A stretch of 64,000 nt of DNA from Chryseobacterium sp. FH2. Its GTDB lineage: Bacteria > Bacteroidota > Bacteroidia > Flavobacteriales > Weeksellaceae. The stretch spans positions 219,709 through 283,708 of the forward strand of contig NZ_LFNE01000007.1 of assembly GCF_001045455.1 (NCBI RefSeq), in the 5' to 3' direction. A model generated the notes under the pieces. That model saw only the letters and a list, made by a program, of their open reading frames with translations, searched no databases and was not told where the DNA came from. A program made the translations under genes and the position numbers. Positions within the stretch are counted from its first letter, which is position 1. Every line of letters starts with the position of its first letter. Below, piece by piece: positions 33,543-43,839 of the stretch.

Positions 33543-33924
33543 CTTTGAAGTAGAAGGCAACCATAATTATTATGTTTCTGAGAAAGGGATTTTGGTACAT
33601 AACAATTGTGAAAGATTTTTAGGCTTAACAGATGACTTGTATGCGGAAGGACAATATTTTGTATATTCAAAAAACTATATTTCTGGAAATACATATACAA
33701 AGTCCATTTCATTATTAGCTAAAGCACAAGAATCGACAGACCTTAATTTATTACTAAAAACAATGTTTAATGAAGCAAAAAGTCATGGAGCAACAATGCT
33801 TGAATTAAGAGGAACAGATATAATGAATAATAAATTATTTAATGAAGCCGTTGCTCGAAGATTAGGTTTCACTTTTGAGAAATTAAGTGAATCATCAATA
33901 AGACTTACAGCCCCAATTCCTTAA
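33543..33924 (+). pseudogene. Silent toxin-tip cassette 2
   Basis: Begins with a shorter HINT-end copy (33543-33609: FEVEGNHNYYVSEKGILVHNNC), then a tip of about 105 residues (ERFLGLTDDLYAEGQYF ... ARRLGFTFEKLSESSIRL). The C-terminal half, FNEAKSHGATMLELRGTDI then LFNEAVARRLGF, recalls the end of GNAT-like folds, but this is tentative. No proper start codon; it reads through ILVHNN. Followed 4 nt later by an immunity candidate. Confidence 0.72.
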
Positions 33925-33928
33925 CAAA

Positions 33929-34348
33929 ATGAAAATATCAATTTTAGAAGCGAAATTCAGAAGAAGCAAACTTGAACTGAATTATACTGAATTATGGAAG
34001 ACTTTAAATATTTCTAAACAAAATATTATTTTGCAAACTATTAATTTATCCATAAATGAAACGCCTATTGTCACATCTTTTATAAATAATGTTGAATGGT
34101 GGTTAATAACAGATCAAACAATTTATAATTATAATAATTACTTAGATAAAATACTTTTAAGTAACATTTCAAAAATTGAAATATTCAAAGACATTAAAAC
34201 TCTTAATGAAAGTTGTATAAACATTTACTACAATGAAAAAATATTACCATTAAAACTTGAGGAAAAATCTTGGATAATAATAATAGAAATATTAAAACAC
34301 TTAACGCATCTAAATATTTCTATTGATAAGAACTTTGATAAATATTAA
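33929..34348 (+). CDS. Putative immunity protein of cassette 2
   Basis: 139 residues from ATG 33929. No firm family; WWLITDQTIYNYNNYLDKIL then LSNISKIEIF resembles strands of bacterial PH-like domains. Immunity role inferred from position. Confidence 0.62.
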   Translation: MKISILEAKFRRSKLELNYTELWKTLNISKQNIILQTINLSINETPIVTSFINNVEWWLITDQTIYNYNNYLDKILLSNISKIEIFKDIKTLNESCINIYYNEKILPLKLEEKSWIIIIEILKHLTHLNISIDKNFDKY

Positions 34349-34404
34349 ACTGTAAATTATTCTTTCACAAAAAAGTGAAGGAATATCTATAGCCTTATTC
34401 AAAA

Positions 34405-34761
34405 ATCTATAACTTTGAAGTAGAAGGTGACCATAATTATTATGTTTCTGAGAAAGGGATTTTGGTGCATAATAATTGTACAGAAGAGTTAATTAGCAGA
34501 ATGATAAGTCAAGATTCAAGAATTGTTAAATTAGCTCGTGAAACATTTAAAAGCAATAAGGCTATTGCAAAAGAAGCAGAAAATTTAATAATGAATTTAG
34601 AAAGAGGAAATATGAATCCAGGTATTAGTACTAAAAATGTTGCCAGAGATATTTTAGAGTTTCTATTTTTTTTGAGACAAAAGTTTATCCTTTTTATACT
34701 CTCTGAGCCGGGAGAATGTTATAATATTCAGGTGTTGATTTCAATACCTGATTTTAAATAA
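34405..34761 (+). pseudogene. Silent toxin-tip cassette 3, probably frameshifted, no immunity gene
   Basis: HINT-end copy at 34405-34469 (YNFEVEGDHNYYVSEKGILVHNNC), then a tip TEELISRMISQDSRIVKLAR ... LERGNMNPGISTKNVARDIL. The NPGI-type segment is common in small RNase-like RHS tips. After it, an eight-T run (within CTATTTTTTTTGAG near 34665) may have shifted the frame: one alternative frame reads IFFETKVYPFYTL. The next module begins at 34772 without any immunity gene, so the cassette seems truncated by insertion of module 4. Confidence 0.65.
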
Positions 34762-34771
34762 GTTTTGCAAA

Positions 34772-35988
34772 AACAGCGCAGGCGCTCTTGAAATCACCGA
34801 TAATAATGATTACTACCCCTTCGGGATGAATCATCTGAAAACAGGAACCGCTTATTTTGCCCAGGGAAGCTATAAAAGCTATAAGTACAACGGAAAAGAA
34901 TTGCAGGAAACGGGAATGTACAGCTACGGCTGGAGAGAATATATGCCGGATATTGGAAGATGGAACGGGATAGACCAATTGGCGGAAAATTATTTATCCG
35001 CAAGCCCGTATGCCTATGTAGTGAATAATCCAATAAGCTTTTTTGATCCGGATGGCAGAGTGACAATGGCGGCTATTTCCGCAACCATGACAGAAGTTAC
35101 TCCTGATGGAAGTAACTCTTACTGGTACAATAATGGAAATGGAGGATTTACGAGCTACGATGGTGGTGACAAAGGAGGCCATGCCGGGGGCGGAAGTTTG
35201 GCGTATGGCTCTACAGTAAGTTACAGCGGTATCTTTACAATGGGAGATGGAGTTTATACATTACCGCCGCTGGTGCTTTCGGGAAGTAGTTCCAGATAGG
35301 ACAGCCGGTACAGAATTATTTTAACTCTTACATGAATAATCTCAATAATAATTGGGGAGCAAATGTCGCAATGGGAGTTACCGGAGTGATGTCTTTACCT
35401 ACGGGTGGCGGAGCTTCAGCAGGAACCTGGACTGCAATTAGAGGTATATTAGGAGAATTAGCAGGAGGACTAAGAGCCGGTTTATGGTCTTTGCCACTAA
35501 TGTTAAACGGAGATAGTGCTCATGCTCCTGCTTATAATATACCTCTTACAACATCTGTAGATGTACCTGCTACAACGACTGACACAAATGGAGAACAGAT
35601 TACCCATTTTTATAGAGCAATGTCTAATGCAGAATATTCTTCTACTTTAGGATACTTACAAGATAGAAATAGCTCTGGTGAAGGACCGCATGTGCGTGCA
35701 GATATAGGATATTTGCTTTCAGCATCATTTATAAATAAAGCAAATTCTCCATATAATGTAATTGTTGAATACAGAATGTTGCAATCGAGCACAAGAAGTT
35801 TTTATTTAACCCCCTATCAATATGTTCCAGGAACTGGATCTGGAGGGACAATTTTTAATGTTGCGCGAGCTACAGGATTAAATTATTTAAAGTATGAAAA
35901 AGGTGTATCAATTGGTTTTCCCGGAAATTCAACGATATTATTTAATAGTGCTCTAATTACTCCTCCAAGAATTTATAAGAATATAAAA
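34772..35988 (+). pseudogene. RHS-core plus toxin cassette 4, frameshifted
   Basis: 34772-35269 is nearly the same as 30301-30798 in the main RHS gene (RHS core GMNHLKTGTAYFAQGSYKSY ... FFDPDGR). The frame ends at TAG near 35299. The tip continues in another frame from about 35299 (GQPVQNYFNSYMNNLNNNWG), passing the ATG at 35332, to 35991. The tip (HFYRAMSNAEYSSTLGYL ... SIGFPGNSTILFNS) resembles a recurring RHS tip whose opening recalls ADP-ribosyltransferases, but I cannot assign it. The frameshift and missing N-terminus make it a non-expressed module. Confidence 0.72.
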
Positions 35989-35996
35989 TAAAAATT

Positions 35997-36560
35997 ATGT
36001 TTGAATCTAATTATATACAATATCAAAAAATATTATCTGGAGAATGTACAGATATTAATTTAATAATGAATAGTCATTCAATCTATGATATATTAAAAAA
36101 AGAAGCTATATCAATTTATGATACTGTTCAAGATAAAGATAAGTGGTTGAAATCAGAAATTTTGAGTTTAATAGATAATAAAATTTATATTCCATTGAAT
36201 TTTAATTTAGAATTTAAAAATATATATTTAAATAGTTTTTTAAGATTTGACTTAATAAATGAATATTTAAAAAATAAAAACTTAGAATTTGATATAACTT
36301 CTGATTTAAATTTAGTTGTGGAAAAATCGTCTGAAAATGGAAAGCTTTATAAAGTTTTACATATATTATTTATAATGATTACTAATTCAATCACTGATGA
36401 AAGTACATTCGCTTTTATAGAGAAATTACTATACATATATAATAAGAATAACTCTTTTGAAGATAAAACTTTAATTTATGATATTAGTGATTTTATTGAA
36501 AGTAAGTATAGTTTTAACAAACTAAATTATCTTAAAACCAAATTTCCATTGATTTGGTAA
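35997..36560 (+). CDS. Putative immunity protein of cassette 4
   Basis: 187 residues from ATG 35997, 5 nt after the cassette 4 tip. Very AT-rich, Ile/Asn/Lys-rich and helical, no signal peptide, no family recognised. Role inferred from position. Confidence 0.65.
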   Translation: MFESNYIQYQKILSGECTDINLIMNSHSIYDILKKEAISIYDTVQDKDKWLKSEILSLIDNKIYIPLNFNLEFKNIYLNSFLRFDLINEYLKNKNLEFDITSDLNLVVEKSSENGKLYKVLHILFIMITNSITDESTFAFIEKLLYIYNKNNSFEDKTLIYDISDFIESKYSFNKLNYLKTKFPLIW

Positions 36561-36663
36561 TGTTCCAAATTATGGACAAATACGCCCTGCAGTTCCTATG
36601 AATGTGGGAACATTTAGAACATTAATTTACAGTATTGGTCCAGCTTGGCAACCTGTAAAATAA
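36555..36663 (+). pseudogene. Toxin-tip remnant, cassette 5
   Basis: An open frame overlapping the end of the previous gene reads NVPNYGQIRPAVPMNVGTFR, then TLIYSIGPAWQPVK and TAA at 36661. It looks like the last 34 residues of a lost RHS tip, left behind when cassette 4 replaced its front. Confidence 0.55.
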
Positions 36664-36670
36664 TAATTAT

Positions 36671-36874
36671 ATGGAAGAAAAAGATGTTATTATAAGAAAA
36701 ATTTTAGAAAAATTGTATATTGAATTTAATCCGGAAAATTTATATCAGTTGACTCTTGAACAATACGGAGATTTCTTGATTTCAATATTTGAATATATAA
36801 ATTTGTACAAAGACAAATACCATTTGAATGAAAAAGATTTTATGGAATTTAATAAGGTTATTCATCATAAATAG
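36671..36874 (+). CDS. Small putative immunity protein, cassette 5
   Basis: 67 residues, ATG at 36671, 7 nt after the tip remnant. Helical and acidic (MEEKDVIIRKILEKLYIEFN, then LTLEQYGDFLISIFEYINLY). No family named. Placed like the other immunity genes and ended by a strong terminator that closes the locus. Confidence 0.6.
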   Translation: MEEKDVIIRKILEKLYIEFNPENLYQLTLEQYGDFLISIFEYINLYKDKYHLNEKDFMEFNKVIHHK

Positions 36875-36890
36875 TATTATGATAAATTAA

Positions 36891-36923
36891 AAAGGCCCGG
36901 AATGTAAAACATTCCGGGCCTTT
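36891..36923. terminator. Bidirectional terminator closing the RHS locus
   Basis: A 15-bp perfect hairpin AAAGGCCCGGAATGT / ACATTCCGGGCCTTT with a 3-nt loop and T8 on the plus strand. Shared with the convergent GNAT-nitrilase gene. Confidence 0.9.
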
Positions 36924-36926
36924 TTT

Positions 36927-38429
36927 TTACTTAAGATAGGTTTCATACAAATCTTTCCGTCTGTCTTTCATCACCTGAACTGAACCATTATAATGTAAAT
37001 CTTTAAGCAGATTCAAATCTACATCCACAATTAATGTCATTTCGGTATTTGGAGTTGCCTCTCCTTTTACCGCGTTGGATGGAAAGGCAAAATCAGAAGG
37101 CGTAAAAACGGCCGCCTGGCCAAACTGGATATCCATATTGTTAACACCCGGAAGATTTCCCACACACCCTGCAATCGCAACATAACATTCATTTTCAATC
37201 GCTCTGGCTGCCGCGCAGTGTCTCACTCTCATGTATGCATTTTGTGTGTCTGTGAGGTAAGGAACAAATAAAATTTTCATTCCCTGATCTGCTAAAATTC
37301 TAGGTAACTCAGGAAACTCAACATCATAGCAGATAACAAGTCCTATTTTTCCGCAATCTGTATCAAAAACCTTGATTTCATTTCCTCCCTTCATTCCATA
37401 ATACTTTCTTTCGTTGGGTGTAATATGAATTTTCCTATATTCATCTATCCTACCGTCTCGGTGAAGAAGATAGCTTACATTATAAAGGTCATTATTCTCA
37501 AAAACAGGCATGCTTCCCGAAATAATATTCACATTGTAGCTGATAGCCAATTCGGAAATTTTATTTTTAATCTCTTCAGACAATTTGGCGAGCTCTATCA
37601 TACTGTCCCTTTCAGAAAGTTTGTTATATGGTGCCAGTAAAGGTGTATTGAATAATTCCGGAAATAATACAAAATCTGATTTATAATCCCCCATTACATC
37701 TACAAAAAACTCTACCTGCTCATAGAAGGCATTAATATCTTTAAAATGCCTCATTTGCCATTGTACCAATCCCAGCCGGATGATACTGTCCTGCATGGTA
37801 TTTGGCTTTTTGCTGTAATAGATGTTATTCCATTGTAGCAAAACCGCGTTTTCTCTTGAAGATTCATCTTCAGGAAGATACTTTTTAAGAACTCTTATTG
37901 GTAGAAAGTTATTGGATAGTTGAAAAGATAACACAGGATCATAAATTTCCTTATCCCTTACCCTTCTGATATATTCCCTGGGTGAAAGTTCGTGGCTGTA
38001 TTTATGATAATTCGGAATTCTACCTCCTAAAACGATTGATTTTAAATTTAATAATTCGCACAATTCTTTCCTTGCATCATATAATCTTCTTCCAAGCCGT
38101 AATTCTCGGTATTCCGGGTCTACAAAAATCTCGATCCCATACAGGACATCCCCGGTTGAGAGATGCGTATTAAATGTATAATTCCCGGTAATATCGCTGT
38201 AGGTATGATCATCTCCAAATTCATTATAATTAACAATAATTGAAAGCGCAACAGCCGCCAATTTTCCGTCTACAGTGATACAAATCTGGCCTTTCGGAAA
38301 TATTCTTGTCAGTTTTTCAATACTTTTCCTAGACCATATTGATTCAGACATTTGGGGATAAGCACGCTTCATCGTCACTACCAATTCTTCATAATCCTGA
38401 ACTGTCAGGGTTCTGGTTTCTATTTGCAT
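36927..38429 (-). CDS. GNAT acetyltransferase-nitrilase superfamily fusion
   Basis: 500 residues, two domains. About 1-200 is a GNAT-like fold (GIEIFVDPEYRELRLGRRLYDAR, acetyl-CoA loop region). About 215-495 is a carbon-nitrogen hydrolase with the full triad: E258 (FPELFN), K333 (YRKIHITP) and C367 (VICYDVEFPE). Such fusions are known in bacteria, but I know no assigned physiological substrate; an amidase acting on an acylated amine is one guess. Single gene between the RHS locus and guaA. Confidence 0.9.
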   Translation of the reverse strand: MQIETRTLTVQDYEELVVTMKRAYPQMSESIWSRKSIEKLTRIFPKGQICITVDGKLAAVALSIIVNYNEFGDDHTYSDITGNYTFNTHLSTGDVLYGIEIFVDPEYRELRLGRRLYDARKELCELLNLKSIVLGGRIPNYHKYSHELSPREYIRRVRDKEIYDPVLSFQLSNNFLPIRVLKKYLPEDESSRENAVLLQWNNIYYSKKPNTMQDSIIRLGLVQWQMRHFKDINAFYEQVEFFVDVMGDYKSDFVLFPELFNTPLLAPYNKLSERDSMIELAKLSEEIKNKISELAISYNVNIISGSMPVFENNDLYNVSYLLHRDGRIDEYRKIHITPNERKYYGMKGGNEIKVFDTDCGKIGLVICYDVEFPELPRILADQGMKILFVPYLTDTQNAYMRVRHCAAARAIENECYVAIAGCVGNLPGVNNMDIQFGQAAVFTPSDFAFPSNAVKGEATPNTEMTLIVDVDLNLLKDLHYNGSVQVMKDRRKDLYETYLK

Positions 38430-38480
38430 TTAATGTAATTTTACTTAAATGTAATAAAAAAATGCAGAAAAAAAACAAAA

Positions 38481-38496
38481 CCTCCCTTTCGGGAGG
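38481..38496 (-). terminator. Terminator after guaA
   Basis: CCTCCC / GGGAGG with 4-nt loop, followed on the minus strand by TTTTGTTTTTTT. Confidence 0.75.
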
Positions 38497-38589
38497 CTAA
38501 AAACACAAATGATGAAAAAAAAATTATTTCGAATTACAAATATACATGCAAATACAATAATATGCTATGAGTATAATCATAAAAATAAA

Positions 38590-40119
38590 TTACTCCCATT
38601 CAATAGTTGCCGGCGGTTTACTTGAAATATCGTAAGCTACTCTGTTGATACCTCTTACCTCATTAATGATTCTGCTGGAAACGGTATCTAAAAATTCGTA
38701 AGGAAGTCTGCTCCAGGTTGCCGTCATAAAGTCGATGGTATTGGCGGAACGAACTACAGCCGTGTATTCATAAGTCCTTTCATCTCCCATTACTCCGACA
38801 GATTTTACAGGAAGAAGCACTACAAAAGCTTGGGAAACTTTTTCGTATAAATCATTTTTATATAATTCTTCAATGAAAATGTCATCAGCTTCCTGTAAAA
38901 TTCTCACTTTTTCAGCATCAACAGCTCCCAATACTCTGATTCCTAATCCCGGGCCGGGGAAAGGATGCCTGTGTACCAAATGATGAGGAATCCCCAATTC
39001 TTCCCCTACTTTTCTTACTTCGTCTTTGAACAATTCTCTCAAAGGCTCAAGCAATTCAAACTCCATTTCTTCCGGAAGCCCACCAACGTTGTGATGAGAT
39101 TTGATAACCGCAGAAGGTCCGTTTACAGACTGGCTTTCAATTACATCAGGATAAATTGTTCCCTGGGCTAAAAATTTAGCTCCTTCAATTTTATGAGATT
39201 CTTCATCAAAAACATGAATAAATTCGTTTCCGATGATTTTTCTTTTTTGTTCAGGATCATCAACGCCTGCTAATTTTGATAAAAATCTTTCAGAAGCATC
39301 AACCAATTTAATGTTCATATGGAAATGTTCTCCATAATTATCCATTACTTTCTGACCTTCATTTTTTCTTAATAAACCTGTGTCTACAAAGATACAAGTC
39401 AATTGATCACCAATTGCTCTGTGGATTAAAACTGCTGCTACAGAAGAATCAACCCCTCCTGAAAGTCCAAGGATGACTTTTTGATCTCCTACCCTTTCAC
39501 GGATTTCTGCGATTGTTTTGTCTATATAATTAGCCAGTTTCCAGTTTTTCTCTGCATTACAGATTCCGAAAACGAAATTTTCCAGCATTTTTCCTCCTTC
39601 TTCCGTATGGGAAACTTCCGGATGAAACTGTACACAATAGATTTTTTTATCTTCATTTGAAATTGAAGCTATTACACCGGATTTTGCATTTAATTCAAAA
39701 CCTGCAGGTAATTCTCCAACCTCATCAAAATGGCTCATCCAAACAATAGAATTCTGAGTAACTCCTCGTAATAAAGAACTTTCTTTAATAATATCTAAAT
39801 GGGCTTTTCCATACTCCCCTTTTACTCCTTTGTGAACTTTTCCGCCCAAAAGGTGCGCTGTCAGCTGCATTCCATAGCAAATTCCCAACACAGGAACTCC
39901 CTGCTCATATAACTCTCTCTCAACTAAGTGAGCATTTTCTGCATTTACAGAACTTGGTCCGCCTGAAAGGATAATTCCTCTTGGCTGTTTTTCTAAAATA
40001 GTTTTTAATGGTGTATTGAATGGTAAAATTTCAGAATATACACCCATCTCACGGATTCTTCTTCCGATAAGCTGATTGTATTGTGATCCGAAGTCTAATA
40101 TGATGATACCGTTGTTCAT
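38590..40119 (-). CDS. guaA: GMP synthase (glutamine-hydrolysing)
   Basis: 509 residues. It converts XMP to GMP using glutamine and ATP. The glutamine amidotransferase domain (1-190) has the catalytic Cys in GICYGMQ and the His/Glu in QFHPEVSHT. The ATP pyrophosphatase domain has the P-loop [10 protein letters not shown] at about 218-227. The C-terminal dimerisation domain ends [18 protein letters not shown]. Last gene of the purine cluster on this strand. Confidence 0.97.
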   Translation of the reverse strand: MNNGIIILDFGSQYNQLIGRRIREMGVYSEILPFNTPLKTILEKQPRGIILSGGPSSVNAENAHLVERELYEQGVPVLGICYGMQLTAHLLGGKVHKGVKGEYGKAHLDIIKESSLLRGVTQNSIVWMSHFDEVGELPAGFELNAKSGVIASISNEDKKIYCVQFHPEVSHTEEGGKMLENFVFGICNAEKNWKLANYIDKTIAEIRERVGDQKVILGLSGGVDSSVAAVLIHRAIGDQLTCIFVDTGLLRKNEGQKVMDNYGEHFHMNIKLVDASERFLSKLAGVDDPEQKRKIIGNEFIHVFDEESHKIEGAKFLAQGTIYPDVIESQSVNGPSAVIKSHHNVGGLPEEMEFELLEPLRELFKDEVRKVGEELGIPHHLVHRHPFPGPGLGIRVLGAVDAEKVRILQEADDIFIEELYKNDLYEKVSQAFVVLLPVKSVGVMGDERTYEYTAVVRSANTIDFMTATWSRLPYEFLDTVSSRIINEVRGINRVAYDISSKPPATIEWE

Positions 40120-40215
40120 TTTTTGAATTATTATTAATACTTAAGCTTACTGCTCATTTAAACGTTTTACAAAAAAAGACTTGGAACTGCTCCAAATCTT
40201 TTTTCATGATTTTTA

Positions 40216-41454
40216 TTAAAACTTTCCGATGTCTTCTCTATAGAAGCCGTAGTCGAAATGTACATGGCTTGCATCTTCGTAAACTTTCTTGCGGGCATCT
40301 TCATAAGTCGCTCCCGTAGCTACGATGTTTAGAACTCTACCCCCGTTTGAAACTACTTTATCGCCTTTTCTGACAGCTCCTGCGTATAAAAGTTTGCTGT
40401 GCTTTAATTTATCTTCGCCCACGATTTCAAAACCTGTCTCAATATTTCTCGGGTAACCTCCTGAACACATAACAAGGCAAACTGCTTTTTCGTCTTTAAA
40501 CTTAAGCTCGATGTCTCTTCCTTCCATACAGTCATTGATAACATCTAACAGGTTGTTTTCCATTAAAGCCATCAATACCTGAGTTTCAGGATCTCCGAAT
40601 CTCATATTGTATTCCAAAAGGTAAGTTCCGTTTTTTGTAACCATTAATCCGAAGAAAATAATTCCTTTAAAGCTGAAACCCTCACCTTTAAGTCCTGCTA
40701 CGGTTGGTTCTAAAATATTTTTCTCGAAATCCGCATAATGTTCAGGGGTAAACTCAGGGCTTGGAGCTACTGAACCCATACCTCCTGTATTTGGTCCCGT
40801 ATCACCGTTTCCTGCTTTTTTATAATCTTTAGCAGCAATACAAGGGAAAATCTTTTCACCGTTTGAGAAAGCAATGATTGAAGCCTCAAAACCTTGTAAA
40901 AATTCTTCGATAACTAAACGAATTCCCGCATCTCCATAAATTCTTCTAATCATAAAATCATGGATGGTAGCTTCCGCTTCTTCCAAAGTATCGCAAATGA
41001 CAACACCTTTTCCGCCAGCCAAACCACTAGCTTTAATTACTAAAGGAAATTCCTGCGTCTGAACATATTCCTTAGCTTCGTTATATGAATCAAATACCAC
41101 AGCTTTTGCTGTTTTGATATCATAGGTCTGCATAAATTTCTTAGAGAAAGCCTTGCTTCCTTCTAAGCTGGCTACTTTTTGATTCGGACCAAAAACTTTA
41201 AGGTCATGCTTCTTGAATTCATCCCTCAAACCAGCTACAAGCGGTGCTTCAGGACCCACGATAGTTAAATCTACCTTTTCTTTGATAGCAAAATCTCTAA
41301 GTTCTTTAATCTCTGATAAATGCACATTTTTTCCTATTACATCGGTAGTTGCGTTTCCGTTGGCAAAAAACATTTTAGTAACTCTGGAGTCATTCTGAAG
41401 TTTCGCTGCCAAAGCAGATTCCCTTCCACCTTCACCTATGATTAATATTCTCAT
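40216..41454 (-). CDS. purD: Phosphoribosylamine-glycine ligase (GAR synthetase)
   Basis: 412 residues. ATP-grasp enzyme of purine synthesis joining glycine to phosphoribosylamine. The N-terminus is MRILIIGEGGRESALAAKL, with VIKASGLAGGKGVVI in the ATP-binding part and GGMGSVAPSPEF and EYNMRFGDPETQ in the active site. About 90 nt after purH and 96 nt before guaA. Confidence 0.96.
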   Translation of the reverse strand: MRILIIGEGGRESALAAKLQNDSRVTKMFFANGNATTDVIGKNVHLSEIKELRDFAIKEKVDLTIVGPEAPLVAGLRDEFKKHDLKVFGPNQKVASLEGSKAFSKKFMQTYDIKTAKAVVFDSYNEAKEYVQTQEFPLVIKASGLAGGKGVVICDTLEEAEATIHDFMIRRIYGDAGIRLVIEEFLQGFEASIIAFSNGEKIFPCIAAKDYKKAGNGDTGPNTGGMGSVAPSPEFTPEHYADFEKNILEPTVAGLKGEGFSFKGIIFFGLMVTKNGTYLLEYNMRFGDPETQVLMALMENNLLDVINDCMEGRDIELKFKDEKAVCLVMCSGGYPRNIETGFEIVGEDKLKHSKLLYAGAVRKGDKVVSNGGRVLNIVATGATYEDARKKVYEDASHVHFDYGFYREDIGKF

Positions 41455-41544
41455 ACTTTATTTATTATCTAGTCTAATTTTACAAATATATAATTTTGAA
41501 TGCTATAAATACAATCTCAAAATTATTTTTTAATTCTATTTTAA

Positions 41545-43062
41545 TTAATGTAAAAAATGTCTAATCCCAGTGAACATCATCGGAATTTTATGCTCATTTG
41601 CCGCTTCGATGCTGTCCTGATCTTTTACACTTCCTCCCGGCTGAATAATCGCTGTAATTCCTTCCTGAGCGCAGAAATCTACCACATCACGGAAAGGGAA
41701 AAACGCATCAGAAGCCAATACTAGATCTCCTGAAAATTTTTCTTTAGCCCTTTCAATGGCCTGCTGAGTTGCCCAGATTCTGTTTACCTGGCCCCCTCCG
41801 ATTCCGAAAGCCTGAATTCCGTTTGAAACAACAATGGCATTAGATTTTACATATTTTACTACTCTCTGAGAGAAAAGCAATGCTTTTTTCTGCTCTTCTG
41901 TCGGTTGAGTTTCAGTTACCACTTTAATATCATCAGAGAAGATACTGTCGTTGTCCTGAACTAAAATTCCTCCGTCGATTTTCACCCAAGCCTGTTTGTC
42001 AGAAACCGGATTAACAATTTTTATAATTCTTAAATTTTTCTTTTTTCTTAGAATTTCTAAAGCTTCGTCGTCAAATCCAGGAGCCATTACGATTTCAAGA
42101 AATGTTTTATTTAATTCTTCAGCTGTTGCAGCGTCAATTTTGTAGTTCATTGCAACAATTCCGCCAAAGATAGAAACCGGATCACATTCGAAAGTTTTTT
42201 GATATGTTTCCAAAGCCGAAGTTCCGATAGCAACTCCGCAGGGTGTAGAGTGTTTTACTGCACAACAGGCCATTTCTTCCTTAAATTCAGTAACTACTTT
42301 CCAGCAAAGGTCCATATCACGAAGGTTATTGAAAGACAATTCTTTACCCCCCAATTGTTCAAAATCTTTCATGGCACCGTTTTCGAAAGTAGAAACATAA
42401 TAAGCTGCCGTCTGATGTGGGTTTTCACCGTATCGAAGATCAGAAACTTTTTTGTAAGATGCATTGAGATACTTAGGATATTCTTCATCTAAAAGCATTC
42501 TTGAAATAGCTGCATCATAAGCAGAGGTAAGATTGAATACTTTTCCTGCCAGCTTTTTACGTGTTTCAATATATGTATCGCCGTTTTGTTCCATTTCTAT
42601 TTTTACTGTTGTATAATCTTCAACATCAGTAATGACCGTAACAGAATCAAAGTTTTTAGCCGCAGAACGAAGCATTGAAGGGCCGCCGATATCGATGAAC
42701 TCTACCTTCTCATGTAAAGAAATATCTTTGTTTACATTTTCGAAAAAGGGATAAAGGTTCACGATAACCATGTCAATCAGACCAATTCCGTGCTCCTGAA
42801 CCGTTTTCATGTGCTCTTCATTTGAACGGACTGCCAACAATCCACCGTGAACTTTCGGGTGCAATGTTTTTACTCTTCCGTCTAACATTTCAGGGAAATT
42901 GGTAACCTCATCAATCTGAATTGGATTTAAACCAGCATCTTTCAAGTGTTTGAATGTCCCTCCCGTAGAAATCAATTCATAGTTTTGGGCTTCCAAAAAC
43001 TGCGCAAATTCTATTAATCCGCTCTTGTCAGAAACACTGATTAAAACTCTTTTTTTGCTCAT
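41545..43062 (-). CDS. purH: Bifunctional AICAR transformylase / IMP cyclohydrolase
   Basis: 505 residues, last two steps to IMP. The N-terminal MGS-like cyclohydrolase domain ([18 protein letters not shown], then [19 protein letters not shown]) is followed by the transformylase domain ([29 protein letters not shown], and the C-terminal [19 protein letters not shown]). Full length. Confidence 0.97.
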   Translation of the reverse strand: MSKKRVLISVSDKSGLIEFAQFLEAQNYELISTGGTFKHLKDAGLNPIQIDEVTNFPEMLDGRVKTLHPKVHGGLLAVRSNEEHMKTVQEHGIGLIDMVIVNLYPFFENVNKDISLHEKVEFIDIGGPSMLRSAAKNFDSVTVITDVEDYTTVKIEMEQNGDTYIETRKKLAGKVFNLTSAYDAAISRMLLDEEYPKYLNASYKKVSDLRYGENPHQTAAYYVSTFENGAMKDFEQLGGKELSFNNLRDMDLCWKVVTEFKEEMACCAVKHSTPCGVAIGTSALETYQKTFECDPVSIFGGIVAMNYKIDAATAEELNKTFLEIVMAPGFDDEALEILRKKKNLRIIKIVNPVSDKQAWVKIDGGILVQDNDSIFSDDIKVVTETQPTEEQKKALLFSQRVVKYVKSNAIVVSNGIQAFGIGGGQVNRIWATQQAIERAKEKFSGDLVLASDAFFPFRDVVDFCAQEGITAIIQPGGSVKDQDSIEAANEHKIPMMFTGIRHFLH

Positions 43063-43198
43063 TTTACTTTCGATTTTTTACTTTTTACAGCTATTTCAAA
43101 CTGTAAACCGGTTCTTTCACCTCCGGTTTTATTATTTTACTTAGATTTTTCAAATTTTTCGAAATATTTTCTCATCCAAAATCTAATGTGTTTTCTTC

Positions 43199-43762
43199 TT
43201 AATTACCAAGAATTTTATTGATGGCTTTTGGGAAAATTTCATATTCAATTAAATGAACTTTTTCCGCTAAGGTTTCGGGAGTATCATTTTCTGTGACTTC
43301 GAATGATTTTTGAAGAATTGCTTCCCCTTCGTCAATTCCTGAAGTTACAAAATGTACTGTAGCTCCGCTTTCTTTTTCTTTAGCTTCAATCACAGCATTA
43401 TGAACATGATGTCCCCACATTCCCTTTCCTCCGTATTTTGGAAGCAAAGCAGGATGTATATTGATTATTTTTCCGATCCAGTTTTCGCAAAACTCGGGTT
43501 TTAAAATTGATAAAAATCCGGCTAATACAATCAAATCTGTATTCTCAGGGATAATTTTACTCAATTCGCTGCTGAAGTTTTTCCCTCTCGGAATCAGAAT
43601 ATTTTCTATGCTATGATTTCTTGCTCTTTCAAGTCCGAAACATTCTCTGTCTGCAACCACCAAAGATATTTTTGCATTGCGGATTTCTCCGTTATCAATG
43701 GTATCGATAATCCTTTGAAGGTTAGTTCCTGAACCTGAAACGAGTACAACGATATTTTTCAT
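43199..43762 (-). CDS. purN: GAR transformylase (formyltetrahydrofolate-dependent)
   Basis: 187 residues. It adds the formyl group to GAR. Signatures: VSGSGTNLQRII at the N-terminus, HPALLPKYGGKGMWGHHVH around the catalytic His, and HFVTSGIDEGEAI with the Asp. Between purM and purH, each about 75-135 nt apart. Confidence 0.95.
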   Translation of the reverse strand: MKNIVVLVSGSGTNLQRIIDTIDNGEIRNAKISLVVADRECFGLERARNHSIENILIPRGKNFSSELSKIIPENTDLIVLAGFLSILKPEFCENWIGKIINIHPALLPKYGGKGMWGHHVHNAVIEAKEKESGATVHFVTSGIDEGEAILQKSFEVTENDTPETLAEKVHLIEYEIFPKAINKILGN

Positions 43763-43839
43763 GTTTATGAATGTAACAATGTATCAGTCTATCAATGTAA
43801 CAATAATTTTAATTGGCACACCGGTACATTGATAAATTA

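Noticed and set aside
31431..34469. Repeated 65-85-nt blocks as a CRISPR array
   Set aside because: Spacing is hundreds of bases and the blocks code for the HINT end in frame with different tips; they are toxin cassettes.
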